From NCBI RefSeq assembly GCF_004168285.1, contig NZ_SEWF01000012.1:62001-126000 (forward strand): a stretch of 64,000 bases of DNA, written 5' to 3'. This document shows positions 50,415 through 58,426 of the stretch, one piece after another. The notes beneath the pieces were generated by a model, which worked only from the letters and a program-made list of their open reading frames with translations, had not been told where the DNA came from and ran no database searches. A program made the position numbers and the translations under genes. The stretch's first letter is position 1, and every line of letters starts with the position of its first letter. Origin of the DNA: Emticicia agri (GTDB lineage: Bacteria; Bacteroidota; Bacteroidia; Cytophagales; Spirosomataceae).

Positions 50415-50963
50415 GTGAAAAACAACTACCTTAAAACACTCGTGCTGCTATTAATCAGCATCAATCTGTATGCACAGGATAAGACCGCCTTTGGTCTTTC
50501 GGCTATTTATAATTTCCCTTTGCAGACAGTCGGTGCAGGTTTCAGAATACAGATGCCTGTTGCCAACAGATTCGCTCTGGTTCCTCAAATCAAGTATATG
50601 CCCTCATTCAACAACATTCATGAGGCTTACGGCGGCATTAACCTGCATTACTTTATTCTGAACAATACTTTTTCTTTAGGACATAAAAAAGTGGTTAATC
50701 CTAAGCGCCCGGTGCTTTATCTGGCCGCAGGAGTAGAATATAACCGATGGATAAATTATGAAAGAACGGTGAATACAAAAGCCAACCGGAATAATGTATT
50801 ACCCGAAGCAGGATTGGGTTTATCTGCCGGAGGTAACTTTATCCGCCTGTTTGCCGAAGCAAAGTATAATATACTCTGGAACGAAAGTTATGGGGAAGTA
50901 GGCGTATTGTTTTTCCCTTTTAACGACCGGTTATCACGCAAAAACGTTTGTCCTAAACCGTAA
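50415..50963 (+). CDS. Small outer-membrane beta-barrel protein
   Basis: 182 residues with a GTG start (GTGAAAAACAAC), fixed by the signal peptide MKNNYLKTLVLLLISINLYAQ. The mature part is alternating amphipathic beta strands (TAFGLSAIYNFPLQTVGAGFRI; VLYLAAGVEYNRW; NFIRLFAEAKYNILW), typical of 8-stranded porin-family barrels, ending GVLFFPFNDR. It probably forms an operon with the lipoprotein 12 bp downstream. It is unlikely to be part of the retron: a hairpin and about 95 bp separate them. Function unknown. Confidence 0.72.
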   Translation: MKNNYLKTLVLLLISINLYAQDKTAFGLSAIYNFPLQTVGAGFRIQMPVANRFALVPQIKYMPSFNNIHEAYGGINLHYFILNNTFSLGHKKVVNPKRPVLYLAAGVEYNRWINYERTVNTKANRNNVLPEAGLGLSAGGNFIRLFAEAKYNILWNESYGEVGVLFFPFNDRLSRKNVCPKP

Positions 50964-50975
50964 CACCACTCTGTC

Positions 50976-51920
50976 ATGAAAAAAATTACGATTGCTATAT
51001 TATCCGTTATTCTGTTCGCTGCCTCCTGTTCTAAAGACAGGTCTATCCTGCTTGGCGACGGAAATCCTGAACCAGACCCTGTTGAGCAAAAAGATGGCTT
51101 TGTAGCACCCGACCCTACTACTTTTGATAAATTAGGTACACAACCCGAAAAGAAAACGATTAAAAGTGATAACGATTTGCCTTTTATCGGCAAACAGGGC
51201 ACAAGAGTCTGGCTTTATACCAGAGACCTGAAATTACCTAACGGGGGTGCAGTTACTTATCCTTTTGAGATTGAGGTATTAGAGTTGTTCACGCCTAAAG
51301 ATATGATTCTGCATCAGATGCCAACAGTGTCTAATGGCCGATTACTCACTACCGCCGGAGAGCTTCTGATTAAAGCCTATAAAGACGGCCAGGAATTATC
51401 TATTGCCAATAGAGTGAATAGTACCCAGATAAATGTACCTGCCAAAGGCGGCAGAGTGGATGGTTTCATGGGTCTTTTCTATGGGGAAGAATTGAAAAAC
51501 GGAGTGGTAGACTGGGTTCCGGCTGATACTTCAAGAGATGGCCAGGGTGGTGTTATTTTTGGCGAACAAGATAAATATACTATTTTTCCAAGCCGCATTG
51601 GCTGGATAAACTGTGATAAGTTCTACGATTTTACAGAGGCTAAAACCACTATTTCATTTACATCTGAAACGCCATCCATCGATAAAATATTGGTATTTCT
51701 TTATTTCCCTGATTTAAAATCAGTGATGCAGGTATATAAAAGTGTTTCCGGACAGGTTCCGGTTGGCAGAAATGTAAAAATTGTAGCCTATGCCGTAACC
51801 GAAGATGAAAAATACCATTCGTTTCTACAGGAAGTGGTTGTAGCCGATAAGCATAAAGTCGAATTAAAACTCACACCTACTACCAAAGAGGCTCTGATGA
51901 AATACCTTGACGGTTTGTAA
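50976..51920 (+). CDS. Hypothetical lipoprotein
   Basis: 314 residues. Lipobox LFAASCSKD (Cys18). A Pro/Asp-rich linker is followed by beta-rich sequence (GTRVWLYTRDLKLPNGGAVTYPFEIEVLELFTPKDMILHQMPTVSNGRLLTTAGELLIKAYKDGQELSI) resembling extracellular domains of Bacteroidota surface lipoproteins. No enzyme motif is recognised. It starts 12 bp after the barrel gene, so the two are probably a surface pair. Confidence 0.68.
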   Translation: MKKITIAILSVILFAASCSKDRSILLGDGNPEPDPVEQKDGFVAPDPTTFDKLGTQPEKKTIKSDNDLPFIGKQGTRVWLYTRDLKLPNGGAVTYPFEIEVLELFTPKDMILHQMPTVSNGRLLTTAGELLIKAYKDGQELSIANRVNSTQINVPAKGGRVDGFMGLFYGEELKNGVVDWVPADTSRDGQGGVIFGEQDKYTIFPSRIGWINCDKFYDFTEAKTTISFTSETPSIDKILVFLYFPDLKSVMQVYKSVSGQVPVGRNVKIVAYAVTEDEKYHSFLQEVVVADKHKVELKLTPTTKEALMKYLDGL

Positions 51921-51974
51921 TGCTTTTAAAGCCCAAAAAAGTAAGTTTGCTATCTATTAAAGTGTGACTAAAAG

Positions 51975-52664
51975 ATGAAGGTTTTCTTCACTATCAGCCT
52001 ATTGCTTGTTTGTGCCTGTCATGCAATGGCGCAAAAAAAATGCAGTTGTAAAGACTACATAGAAAAGGTATATGACTGTAACCCTATTAAGCTTAAAACG
52101 GGTAGTAAACTCTATTGGAATTACACTTGTGATTCAGTATGGTTTACCTTTGAGAACAAGTATAAAAAGAAGCGAATAATTTATAGTTCTACGCTAATAG
52201 ACCCCAGAATAGGCTACACCCTTGAAGTTGAGTATGAACGTCTATTTCTGATTCGCCACGAAATTATTTCGGGTTGTTGCACCCCGCCTATATTTTTCGC
52301 CCATGATAGCCGAACAGGGAAATTGTTGAAAGACTATGGCAAGATTTTATATTTTTCTGAAAAAGCCAATGACCCGCTTATAGTGAAGTTTAAAGACTCT
52401 GATTATGAAAAAATGTATAGTGGCAAACCTTTAGATTTATCCATTCAGGTAATAAATCCTGTTACAGGTAAGACCGTTACCATTCCATCAAACCAGAAAC
52501 AATTAAATGCAATAGGGGTTGCTATTAAAGCCTTGTCGCCTGAGCAAATTATCAGCCAGGTAATTGTAAATGCCAAAACCATTACAATTATTTATCCACT
52601 GAGTGAGAAGAAAGACGCAAAAACTCAGAAAATAATTATTAATCGTGGGAAATATGCGATTTAA
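51975..52664 (+). CDS. Hypothetical secreted protein
   Basis: 229 residues with a signal peptide (MKVFFTISLLLVCACHAMAQ) followed by KKCSCKDYIEKVYDCNPIKLKTGSKLYWNYTCDSVWFTFENK. Several cysteines (CSCKD, C in VYDC, C in YTCDS, SGCCTPP) suggest disulfides in the periplasm. The C-terminal third is beta/alpha without a known motif. It lies 54 bp after the lipoprotein gene on the same strand. Unrecognised family. Confidence 0.62.
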   Translation: MKVFFTISLLLVCACHAMAQKKCSCKDYIEKVYDCNPIKLKTGSKLYWNYTCDSVWFTFENKYKKKRIIYSSTLIDPRIGYTLEVEYERLFLIRHEIISGCCTPPIFFAHDSRTGKLLKDYGKILYFSEKANDPLIVKFKDSDYEKMYSGKPLDLSIQVINPVTGKTVTIPSNQKQLNAIGVAIKALSPEQIISQVIVNAKTITIIYPLSEKKDAKTQKIIINRGKYAI

Positions 52665-52710
52665 TGTGATTAGCGCATCTCGTTTATTATGATTGAAGAA
52701 GTAAAGTTCG

Positions 52711-52858
52711 TTTTGGCTAAAGCCAAATATGAAGATATAATTTAATATTCCACCAGCTAAAGCTGGCGGCTATTGAATCAGCAGGCTTTTTTCATTCAAT
52801 AGCCCCCATTTTTAAATGGGGTAACAGTAAATTAATCATTATTTGGCTTTAGCCAAAA
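52711..52858. repeat. Composite palindromic repeat (GGCTAAAGCC/AGCTAAAGCT type), intact copy
   Basis: The ends TTTTGGCTAAAGCCAAA (52711-52727) and TTTGGCTTTAGCCAAAA are the same as in the copy at 25251-25398. The internal palindromes CCAGCTAAAGCTGG and CCCCATTTTTAAATGGGG are present in reversed order and orientation. The junction between ATGGGG-type stem and GGCTAT carries no GC-rich insert. Confidence 0.75.
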
Positions 52859-52980
52859 CCATGCACAATTTCTAAAGAACTTAAAACATAATTAAGGCTA
52901 AACAATCATCCCACAAACCAAGGTTAAAACCCAAACAAACACGTGCCTGAAAAAATTTTGAAAAATATTTCAAAAAACAC

Positions 52981-53013
52981 TTGACTCTTACCTTACGTCA
53001 TAGCCTATGTTTG
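52981..53013 (+). promoter_or_regulatory. MerR-type promoter with 19-bp spacer
   Basis: TTGACT (52981-52986), 19-bp spacer (52987-53005), TATGTTTG (53006-53013). The long spacer is the hallmark of promoters activated by MerR-family proteins through DNA distortion, and TATGTTTG also fits TAnnTTTG. It lies 26 bp before the MerR/TipAS gene, so autoregulation is likely. Confidence 0.68.
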
Positions 53014-53038
53014 CATGGTCAATCAATAAAGACAGTAA

Positions 53039-53812
53039 ATGATGAGTTATTCTGTGCAAAAAATGGCAAAAATAGCAGGGGTAAGCATACGCACCTTGCA
53101 TCTTTATGACCAGATAGGATTACTGAAACCATCTATCCGTACCGAGGCCAGGTATAGAATGTATGGCGAAAAGGAGTTATTAAGATTACAGCAGATTCTG
53201 TTCTATAAGGAACTGGATTTTCCGCTCAAAGAAATACAGGGTATTCTTGATAACCCCGCTTTTGATTTAGTTGAAGCGCTGCTAAGTCATAAAGTATCCT
53301 TACAGGCACGTAAAGACAGAATAAGCACGCTGTTGGAAACGATTGACAAAACAGTTAATCATTTAAAAACAGGAACGATTATGTTAAAACCAGAAGAATT
53401 ATATGCAGGCATGGCTAAAGAAACAGCCGAAGCCTACAGAGCAGAAGCCTCTGAAAAATATGGAAAGGAAGTGGTAGAACGCTCAGAAAAAGCATTGGGT
53501 AGTATGAGCAAAGAACAGTTTGAAGTTCTAAAAAGCGATTTAAAAGAAAACGCAAGCGCTTTAGCAGCACTGAAAAACGAAGACCCTGCCAATGAGTCTG
53601 TCCAGAAACTGATTGCCCGTCATTACGAAATCATCCGAATTTTCTGGGGCACATTTGGTTCGGCAGATAAACAGGCAGACGCCTATAAAGGGCTTGGACA
53701 GTTGTATGTAAATGACGAGCGATTTACCATGGTTGATGGCACACCGCAACCAGAATACGCTTTGTTTTTAAGTAAAGCAATGGCTCATTTTGCCGATACA
53801 CAATTGAAATAG
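53039..53812 (+). CDS. MerR-family regulator with TipAS effector domain
   Basis: 257 residues (a second ATG follows directly at 53042). The MerR HTH comprises residues 4-75 (YSVQKMAKIAGVSIRTLHLYDQIGLLKPSIRTEARYRMYGEKELLRLQQILFYKELDFPLKEIQGIL), followed by a dimerisation coiled coil. The C-terminal TipAS-like domain (about 120-257) includes ARHYEIIRIFWGTFGSADKQADAYKGLGQLYVNDERFTMVDG. TipAS domains bind thiopeptide or other hydrophobic ligands. It is the Mta/TipAL type of drug-responsive activator. The 19-bp-spacer promoter in front suggests it activates itself. Confidence 0.93.
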   Translation: MMSYSVQKMAKIAGVSIRTLHLYDQIGLLKPSIRTEARYRMYGEKELLRLQQILFYKELDFPLKEIQGILDNPAFDLVEALLSHKVSLQARKDRISTLLETIDKTVNHLKTGTIMLKPEELYAGMAKETAEAYRAEASEKYGKEVVERSEKALGSMSKEQFEVLKSDLKENASALAALKNEDPANESVQKLIARHYEIIRIFWGTFGSADKQADAYKGLGQLYVNDERFTMVDGTPQPEYALFLSKAMAHFADTQLK

Positions 53813-53821
53813 TGGTTTTTT

Positions 53822-53854
53822 ATGAGAGAATACTCAAGGTGAGTATTCTCTCAT
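53822..53854. terminator. Hairpin after the MerR/TipAS gene
   Basis: ATGAGAGAATACTC (53822-53835) pairs perfectly with GAGTATTCTCTCAT (53841-53854) around a 5-nt loop. T-richness after it is modest. Confidence 0.7.
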
Positions 53855-53924
53855 TTCAAATACTAATCTCTAATTTTAAGCCAAATTTCACACATTGTCT
53901 TTAAGCAAATTTCTACTTTCTGTG

Positions 53925-54015
53925 TGTCGTAAATAGCCCTAAAAAACTTGTCGCAAATAACCCTTTTATTGGCGTATTTACCCTCTCTATATACGGTTTC
54001 TTTGCCGTAAATTTG
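53925..54015 (+). promoter_or_regulatory. Three direct repeats and a dyad upstream of the VOC gene
   Basis: TGTCGTAAATAGCCCT (53925-53940), TGTCGCAAATAACCCT (53949-53964) and TTGGCGTATTTACCCT (53969-53984) are imperfect direct repeats about 20-24 bp apart, two helical turns. They are followed by a dyad, TACGG-N8-CCGTA (53992-54009), overlapping a -7 element TAAATTTG (54008-54015). This looks like a regulated promoter with several binding sites. Confidence 0.45.
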
Positions 54016-54088
54016 TATTGTAATCAACCAGCAGATTTAAATAAGATGATTACTCAATCCATTAAACAACACATAAACAATCAACACA

Positions 54089-54499
54089 ATGGCAGCTAAA
54101 ATTTTTGTAAACCTACCGGTAAAAGACCTACAAAAGTCAATTGATTTTTTCACAAAATTAGGGTACACGTTCAATCCGCAATTTACTGATGAGAACGCAA
54201 CCTGCATGATTATTGAAGAAGGGAGCATTTACGCCATGCTTCTGACCCATGCACATTTTAAAACATTTATTGATAAAGGCATCTCCGACGCCACCGAATC
54301 GACTGAGGTAATTCTTTCGCTCGAAATGCCAAGCAAAGAGAAAGTTGATGAGATAGTAAAAAATGCAGTAGAGGCAGGTGCTACCAAATACAGAGACCTG
54401 ACAGATATGGGTTGGATGTATCAGGATAGCTACGCCGACTTAGATGGCCACAAATGGGAAGTCTTCTGGATGGATCCTAATGGTTTTCCGCAAGAATAG
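54089..54499 (+). CDS. VOC-family (glyoxalase/bleomycin-resistance-like) protein
   Basis: 136 residues. IFVNLPVKDLQKSIDFFTKLGYTFNPQFTDENATCMII is the start of a vicinal-oxygen-chelate domain, and YRDLTDMGWMYQDSYADLDGHKWEVFWMD is its second half with the usual Glu near the end (WEVFWMDPN). Members bind or modify small molecules; exact activity is unknown. It leads a small cluster with DoxX-like and GyrI-like genes. Confidence 0.9.
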   Translation: MAAKIFVNLPVKDLQKSIDFFTKLGYTFNPQFTDENATCMIIEEGSIYAMLLTHAHFKTFIDKGISDATESTEVILSLEMPSKEKVDEIVKNAVEAGATKYRDLTDMGWMYQDSYADLDGHKWEVFWMDPNGFPQE

Positions 54500-54509
54500 T
54501 AAAAAAAAC

Positions 54510-54597
54510 GTGAATCAGCGAATGGTAAACTGACTGACGCCACAGGTATCAGTAAGGGAATCTATTGCCTTAAAGCACCGGAAATCCGCTGATTCAC
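54510..54597. repeat. Inverted repeat GTGAATCAGCG
   Basis: GTGAATCAGCG (54510-54520) and its exact complement CGCTGATTCAC (54587-54597) enclose 66 nt with a further small dyad (ACTGA...TCAGT). It lies between the VOC and DoxX genes. It may reduce readthrough or be a small palindromic repeat. Confidence 0.5.
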
Positions 54598-54658
54598 AAT
54601 CATTTATTCACTTAATTTATCAAAACACATACCTTTTAATTTTTAAATTACTACAATC

Positions 54659-55051
54659 ATGAAAAAGAACAAAATCATTTTTTGGGTAGCAACAACCATC
54701 ATTTTTCTTTGGGAAGGTTTAATGCCCGCCTTGTTTTCGCAATCAGAATTAGGCAAAGAAGGTGTCAGACACTTGCAATATCCCGACTACTTTGCTGTTA
54801 TGCTAACCATTTATAAAGTATTAGGCTCTGTTGCCATTATTTTACCGATAGTTCCGGCCCGTATCAAAGAATGGGCGTATGCCGGGTTGAGTTTTTCGCT
54901 GATTTCAGCTTTTATCAGCCACTGGGCTATTGATGGGTTCAATGAACAAACGGTATTCCCGCTTTTCATCTTGGCTATTTTAATGGTGTCTTATGTCTAT
55001 TTCCACAAACTTCAAGAATCGGTAACACATGGAAGAGTATCAATTGCTTAA
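54659..55051 (+). CDS. DoxX-like membrane protein
   Basis: 130 residues with four transmembrane helices (IIFWVATTIIFLWEGLMPALF; YFAVMLTIYKVLGSVAIILPIV; EWAYAGLSFSLISAFISHWAI; TVFPLFILAILMVSYVYFHKL), the DoxX_2-like layout. Inner-membrane protein of unclear role, often found near VOC and effector-binding-domain genes. Its end overlaps the next gene by 23 bp. Confidence 0.87.
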   Translation: MKKNKIIFWVATTIIFLWEGLMPALFSQSELGKEGVRHLQYPDYFAVMLTIYKVLGSVAIILPIVPARIKEWAYAGLSFSLISAFISHWAIDGFNEQTVFPLFILAILMVSYVYFHKLQESVTHGRVSIA

Positions 55052-55442
55052 CGACATTTCAGCGATGTATATAACCGCCAGTTCGTTTCCTGAGGGTGTG
55101 CTGGCGGCACATCAGAAACTGCACAGCCTTGTACCTATGAATGATAACCCGGAAAGAAAATACTTTGGTATCTCTTTTCCGATTGACGGTACAATTGTTT
55201 ATAAAGCAGGTGCAGAAGAACTGACTGCAGGCGAGGCAGAGAAATTAGGCCTGGAGAAGTATCTTATCAGAAAAGGGACTTATACAAGCGTGGATATTCA
55301 TGATTATATGAAAGATACATCAGCTATTGGAGATACCTTTAATGAGCTTTTAGAAAATCCACGTATAGACCCTAACGGTGCCTGTATTGAATGGTATATC
55401 AGCAACGATACCGTAAAATGTATGGTAAGATTGGCTGATTGA
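55029..55442 (+). CDS. GyrI-like / effector-binding-domain protein
   Basis: 137 residues. YITASSFPEGVLAAHQKLHSLVPMNDNPERKYFGISFPIDGTIVYKAGAEELT and GLEKYLIRKGTYTSVDIHDYMKD match the GyrI-like/AraC effector-binding fold without a DNA-binding domain. Stand-alone versions bind small hydrophobic compounds. Overlapping translation with the DoxX gene points to one transcript and one pathway, perhaps handling the same small molecules sensed by the nearby TipAS regulator (inference). Confidence 0.78.
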   Translation: MEEYQLLNDISAMYITASSFPEGVLAAHQKLHSLVPMNDNPERKYFGISFPIDGTIVYKAGAEELTAGEAEKLGLEKYLIRKGTYTSVDIHDYMKDTSAIGDTFNELLENPRIDPNGACIEWYISNDTVKCMVRLAD

Positions 55443-55493
55443 TTTTAGCCATAATTTTATTCCACACACCCATACAAATTTATGAAACAAGAA

Positions 55494-55514
55494 AGGCGAA
55501 CGTGATGTTCGCCT
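55494..55514. terminator. Bidirectional terminator
   Basis: AGGCGAAC (55494-55501) pairs with GTTCGCCT (55507-55514), with A-rich and T-rich flanks. It lies between the convergent GyrI-like and alaS genes. Confidence 0.75.
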
Positions 55515-55535
55515 CTTCGTTTATACTAAGCTATT

Positions 55536-58181
55536 TTATACTAAACTTTTCCCTTTTTCAATGGCCTTATCCAGACCGCTTAAATCGCTTCCTCCGGCAG
55601 TAGCAAAGTAAGGTTGCCCACCGCCGCCGCCTTTCATTTCTTTGGCTAATTCTTTAACAATATTGCCTGCATGCAGGTTTTTGTCTTTCATAACCGCTTC
55701 ATCAATAATTACGGCAATTTGTGGCTTCCCTCCTATTTCTGCACCTAATACTCCATAGAAACTGTTTACCTGATTTCTCAATTCAAAAGCTAATTGTTTC
55801 AAAGCATCAGCCGATGGTATCGTTACTCTCGCAGTCAATACATTGATGCCATTAATCGCTTCTACTTTTTCAAGCAATTGTTTTTTCAAATCCTGCAATT
55901 TCTCATTCTCTAAAACTTCTACTTTCTTCTGCAAAGATGCTTTTTCAGCAAGCAGGTTTTCGATAGCTTTTATTAAATCAGATGGATTTTTAAGCAGCGT
56001 AGCTATTTCATCTTTTACTCTTAAATCTTCCTTGATTTTCTCAATTGCTTTTTCGCCCGTCAATGCCTCTACTCTACGCACCCCTGCGGCTACCGAACCC
56101 TCTGAAACAAATTTGAAGATACCAATCTGGCCCGTTGATGGCACGTGTGTACCCCCACACAATTCAACCGAGAATTGTGGGTCAAAAATTACGACACGTA
56201 CAAAATCGCCATATTTTTCGCCAAATGTAGCCGTAGCACCCAAAGCAATGGCCTCGTTAATGGGCATATTTACTTTAGTTTCTAAGGCAATATTCTGACG
56301 GATTTTTTCATTCACTATGTCTTCAATTTTTGCCAGTTCTTCGTCTGTTACTTTAGCAAAATGCGAGAAGTCAAAACGGGTTACGTTATCATCCTGATAA
56401 GAGCCTTTCTGTACAATATGGCTACCCAATACCTGACGCATAGCCGCCAGCATTAAGTGAGTGGCCGTATGGTTTGCCATAATTTTCCGATGGCGAGCTT
56501 CATCAACATGCGCCACTACCACATCGGCAGTATTCAGAATCTCCTCTAAATCTTTATCTCTTGAAATATGAATGAATAAATCGTTTTCTTTCTTGGTATC
56601 GGCAATGTTAATGGCATGGTTACCAATTACAATGGTTCCGGTATCACCTACCTGTCCACCCATTTCTGCATAGAAAGGGGTTTTGTCTAACACGATATGA
56701 TACTCCTGTCCTGCTTTAGTTTTTACCTTGCGGTATTTTACAATCTGTGCTTCAGTTGATAGTTGGTCGTAACCTACAAACTCAAAATCCTCTCCCTCAT
56801 TCAAATCAACCCAGTCGGTAGCTTCTTTGGCAGAATCCTTCTTCGACAGGTCTTTTTGCACCTGCAAGGCTTTAGTATAACCATCATTATCAACGCTAAA
56901 GCCTTTTTCTTTAGCAATCAGTGCCGTTAAATCTAACGGGAAACCGTAGGTATCACTCAGTTCAAATGCCTGGTCTCCTGCTATCACTTGGTCGCTTGCG
57001 CTGCTCATAATCATGTCCAGGCGTTTTAAACCTGTTTCAAGCGTACGTAAGAATGTTTTTTCTTCTTCCTCTATCACTTTACTCACAAAATCCTGCTGAG
57101 ATTTCAACTCAGGGAAAACATCAGCAAACTGGTCGGCTAATACTGGCACCAGTTTATTCATAAATGGCTCTTTAAACCCTAAGTATGAATAGCCGTAACG
57201 TACTGCACGACGTAAAATACGACGGATAACATATCCGGCTTTATTGTTGGAAGGTAATTGACCGTCGGCAATGGTAAAAGCCACAGCACGGATATGGTCG
57301 GCAATCACACGCATGGCAACATCTACATAACTATCTGACGACAATGTGCCGTTTTCGCCGTATTTCTTGCCCGACATTTCTTCTAATACCTGAATAGTAT
57401 TCTGGAAAATATCAGTATCGTAGTTTGACTGTTTGCCCTGAATAGCCATACATAGGCGTTCAAAGCCCATCCCAGTATCTACGTGTTTGGCAGGCAATAA
57501 AACCAACGATTTATCGGCTTTACGCTCAAACTGCATAAATACGTTATTCCAGATTTCGATTACCTGCGGATGGTCATTGTTCACCAATTCTTTTCCGCTT
57601 TTGGCGGCTACTTCCTCCTCACTGCGTAAATCTATATGAATTTCTGAGCAAGGGCCACATGGACCTGTATCGCCCATTTCCCAGAAATTGTCTTTTTTAT
57701 TTCCTAAAATAATGCGGTTTTCATCACCTATCAATTCTTTCCAGATATCATAAGCCTCCTGATCGAAAGGGACGTTGTCCTCTTTGCTCCCTTCAAAAAC
57801 CGATACATAGATTCTGTCTTTAGGCAATTTATAAACTTCTGTCAATAACTCCCACGACCATGTCAAGGCTTCTTTCTTGAAATAATCACCAAACGACCAG
57901 TTACCCAACATCTCAAACATGGTGTGGTGGTAGGTGTCAAACCCTACATCTTCCAAGTCGTTGTGTTTACCGCTTACACGAAGGCATTTCTGAGTATCCG
58001 CAATACGCTTGGCGGGTGGTGTACCATTGCCTAAGAAAAAATCCTTAAACTGTGCCATACCCGAGTTGTTGAACATCAGGGTTGGGTCATTTTTTGCCAC
58101 CAATGGAGCCGAAGGGACAATCAGGTGCCCTTTACTACGGAAAAAATCTAAAAAAGCCTTACGAATTTCGTGCGAAGTCAT
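55536..58181 (-). CDS. alaS: Alanyl-tRNA synthetase
   Basis: 881 residues, full length. Class-II core: IRKAFLDFFRSKGHLIVPSAPLVAKNDPTLMFNNSGMAQFKDFFLG, with FDTYHHTMFEMLGNWSFGDYFKKEA. The editing domain contains zinc ligands in HTATHLMLAAM and in SVELCGGTHV. The C-Ala oligomerisation domain carries GGGGGQPYFATAGG. It charges tRNA-Ala and edits Ser/Gly mischarging. A minus-strand -7 element, TAAATTTG (58337-58344), lies upstream beside a small dyad TAGTCT/AGACTA. Confidence 0.97.
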   Translation of the reverse strand: MTSHEIRKAFLDFFRSKGHLIVPSAPLVAKNDPTLMFNNSGMAQFKDFFLGNGTPPAKRIADTQKCLRVSGKHNDLEDVGFDTYHHTMFEMLGNWSFGDYFKKEALTWSWELLTEVYKLPKDRIYVSVFEGSKEDNVPFDQEAYDIWKELIGDENRIILGNKKDNFWEMGDTGPCGPCSEIHIDLRSEEEVAAKSGKELVNNDHPQVIEIWNNVFMQFERKADKSLVLLPAKHVDTGMGFERLCMAIQGKQSNYDTDIFQNTIQVLEEMSGKKYGENGTLSSDSYVDVAMRVIADHIRAVAFTIADGQLPSNNKAGYVIRRILRRAVRYGYSYLGFKEPFMNKLVPVLADQFADVFPELKSQQDFVSKVIEEEEKTFLRTLETGLKRLDMIMSSASDQVIAGDQAFELSDTYGFPLDLTALIAKEKGFSVDNDGYTKALQVQKDLSKKDSAKEATDWVDLNEGEDFEFVGYDQLSTEAQIVKYRKVKTKAGQEYHIVLDKTPFYAEMGGQVGDTGTIVIGNHAINIADTKKENDLFIHISRDKDLEEILNTADVVVAHVDEARHRKIMANHTATHLMLAAMRQVLGSHIVQKGSYQDDNVTRFDFSHFAKVTDEELAKIEDIVNEKIRQNIALETKVNMPINEAIALGATATFGEKYGDFVRVVIFDPQFSVELCGGTHVPSTGQIGIFKFVSEGSVAAGVRRVEALTGEKAIEKIKEDLRVKDEIATLLKNPSDLIKAIENLLAEKASLQKKVEVLENEKLQDLKKQLLEKVEAINGINVLTARVTIPSADALKQLAFELRNQVNSFYGVLGAEIGGKPQIAVIIDEAVMKDKNLHAGNIVKELAKEMKGGGGGQPYFATAGGSDLSGLDKAIEKGKSLV

Positions 58182-58195
58182 ATCTGTGATAAATT

Positions 58196-58262
58196 AGTGA
58201 ATTAGCGAATGAGTGAATTAGTGATTAGATGGCTAAAGCCATATAGTAAAAATTCATTCATT
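58196..58262. repeat. GTGA/TTAG repeat upstream of alaS
   Basis: AATTAGTGAATTAGCGAATGAGTGAATTAGTGATT, then GATGGCTAAAGCCAT and ATTCATTCATTCAAC. It combines GTGA/TTAG units with a half copy of the GGCTAAAGCC palindrome and lacks a GC-rich insert. Confidence 0.5.
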
Positions 58263-58426
58263 CAACTTAAGAGTCTATGAGATTTGCCCATAAACTCCTT
58301 TTTTCGATAAATATTTTGCTTTATTTATTGAGGGTGCAAATTTAGTCTAAATTACAGACTATTTGAAGCGTTCTTTTAATAAAAACAGCACAGGAGTTTC
58401 AATTATTAATACTTACAGACAGAAGC

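Noticed and set aside
50415-52664. Additional retron effectors
   Set aside because: All three proteins carry secretion signals and look like envelope proteins; a hairpin and about 95 bp separate them from the RT.
53925-53984. Possible iteron-type origin
   Set aside because: Only three imperfect repeats, directly in front of a promoter-like element and with no replication gene nearby; regulator sites are more likely.
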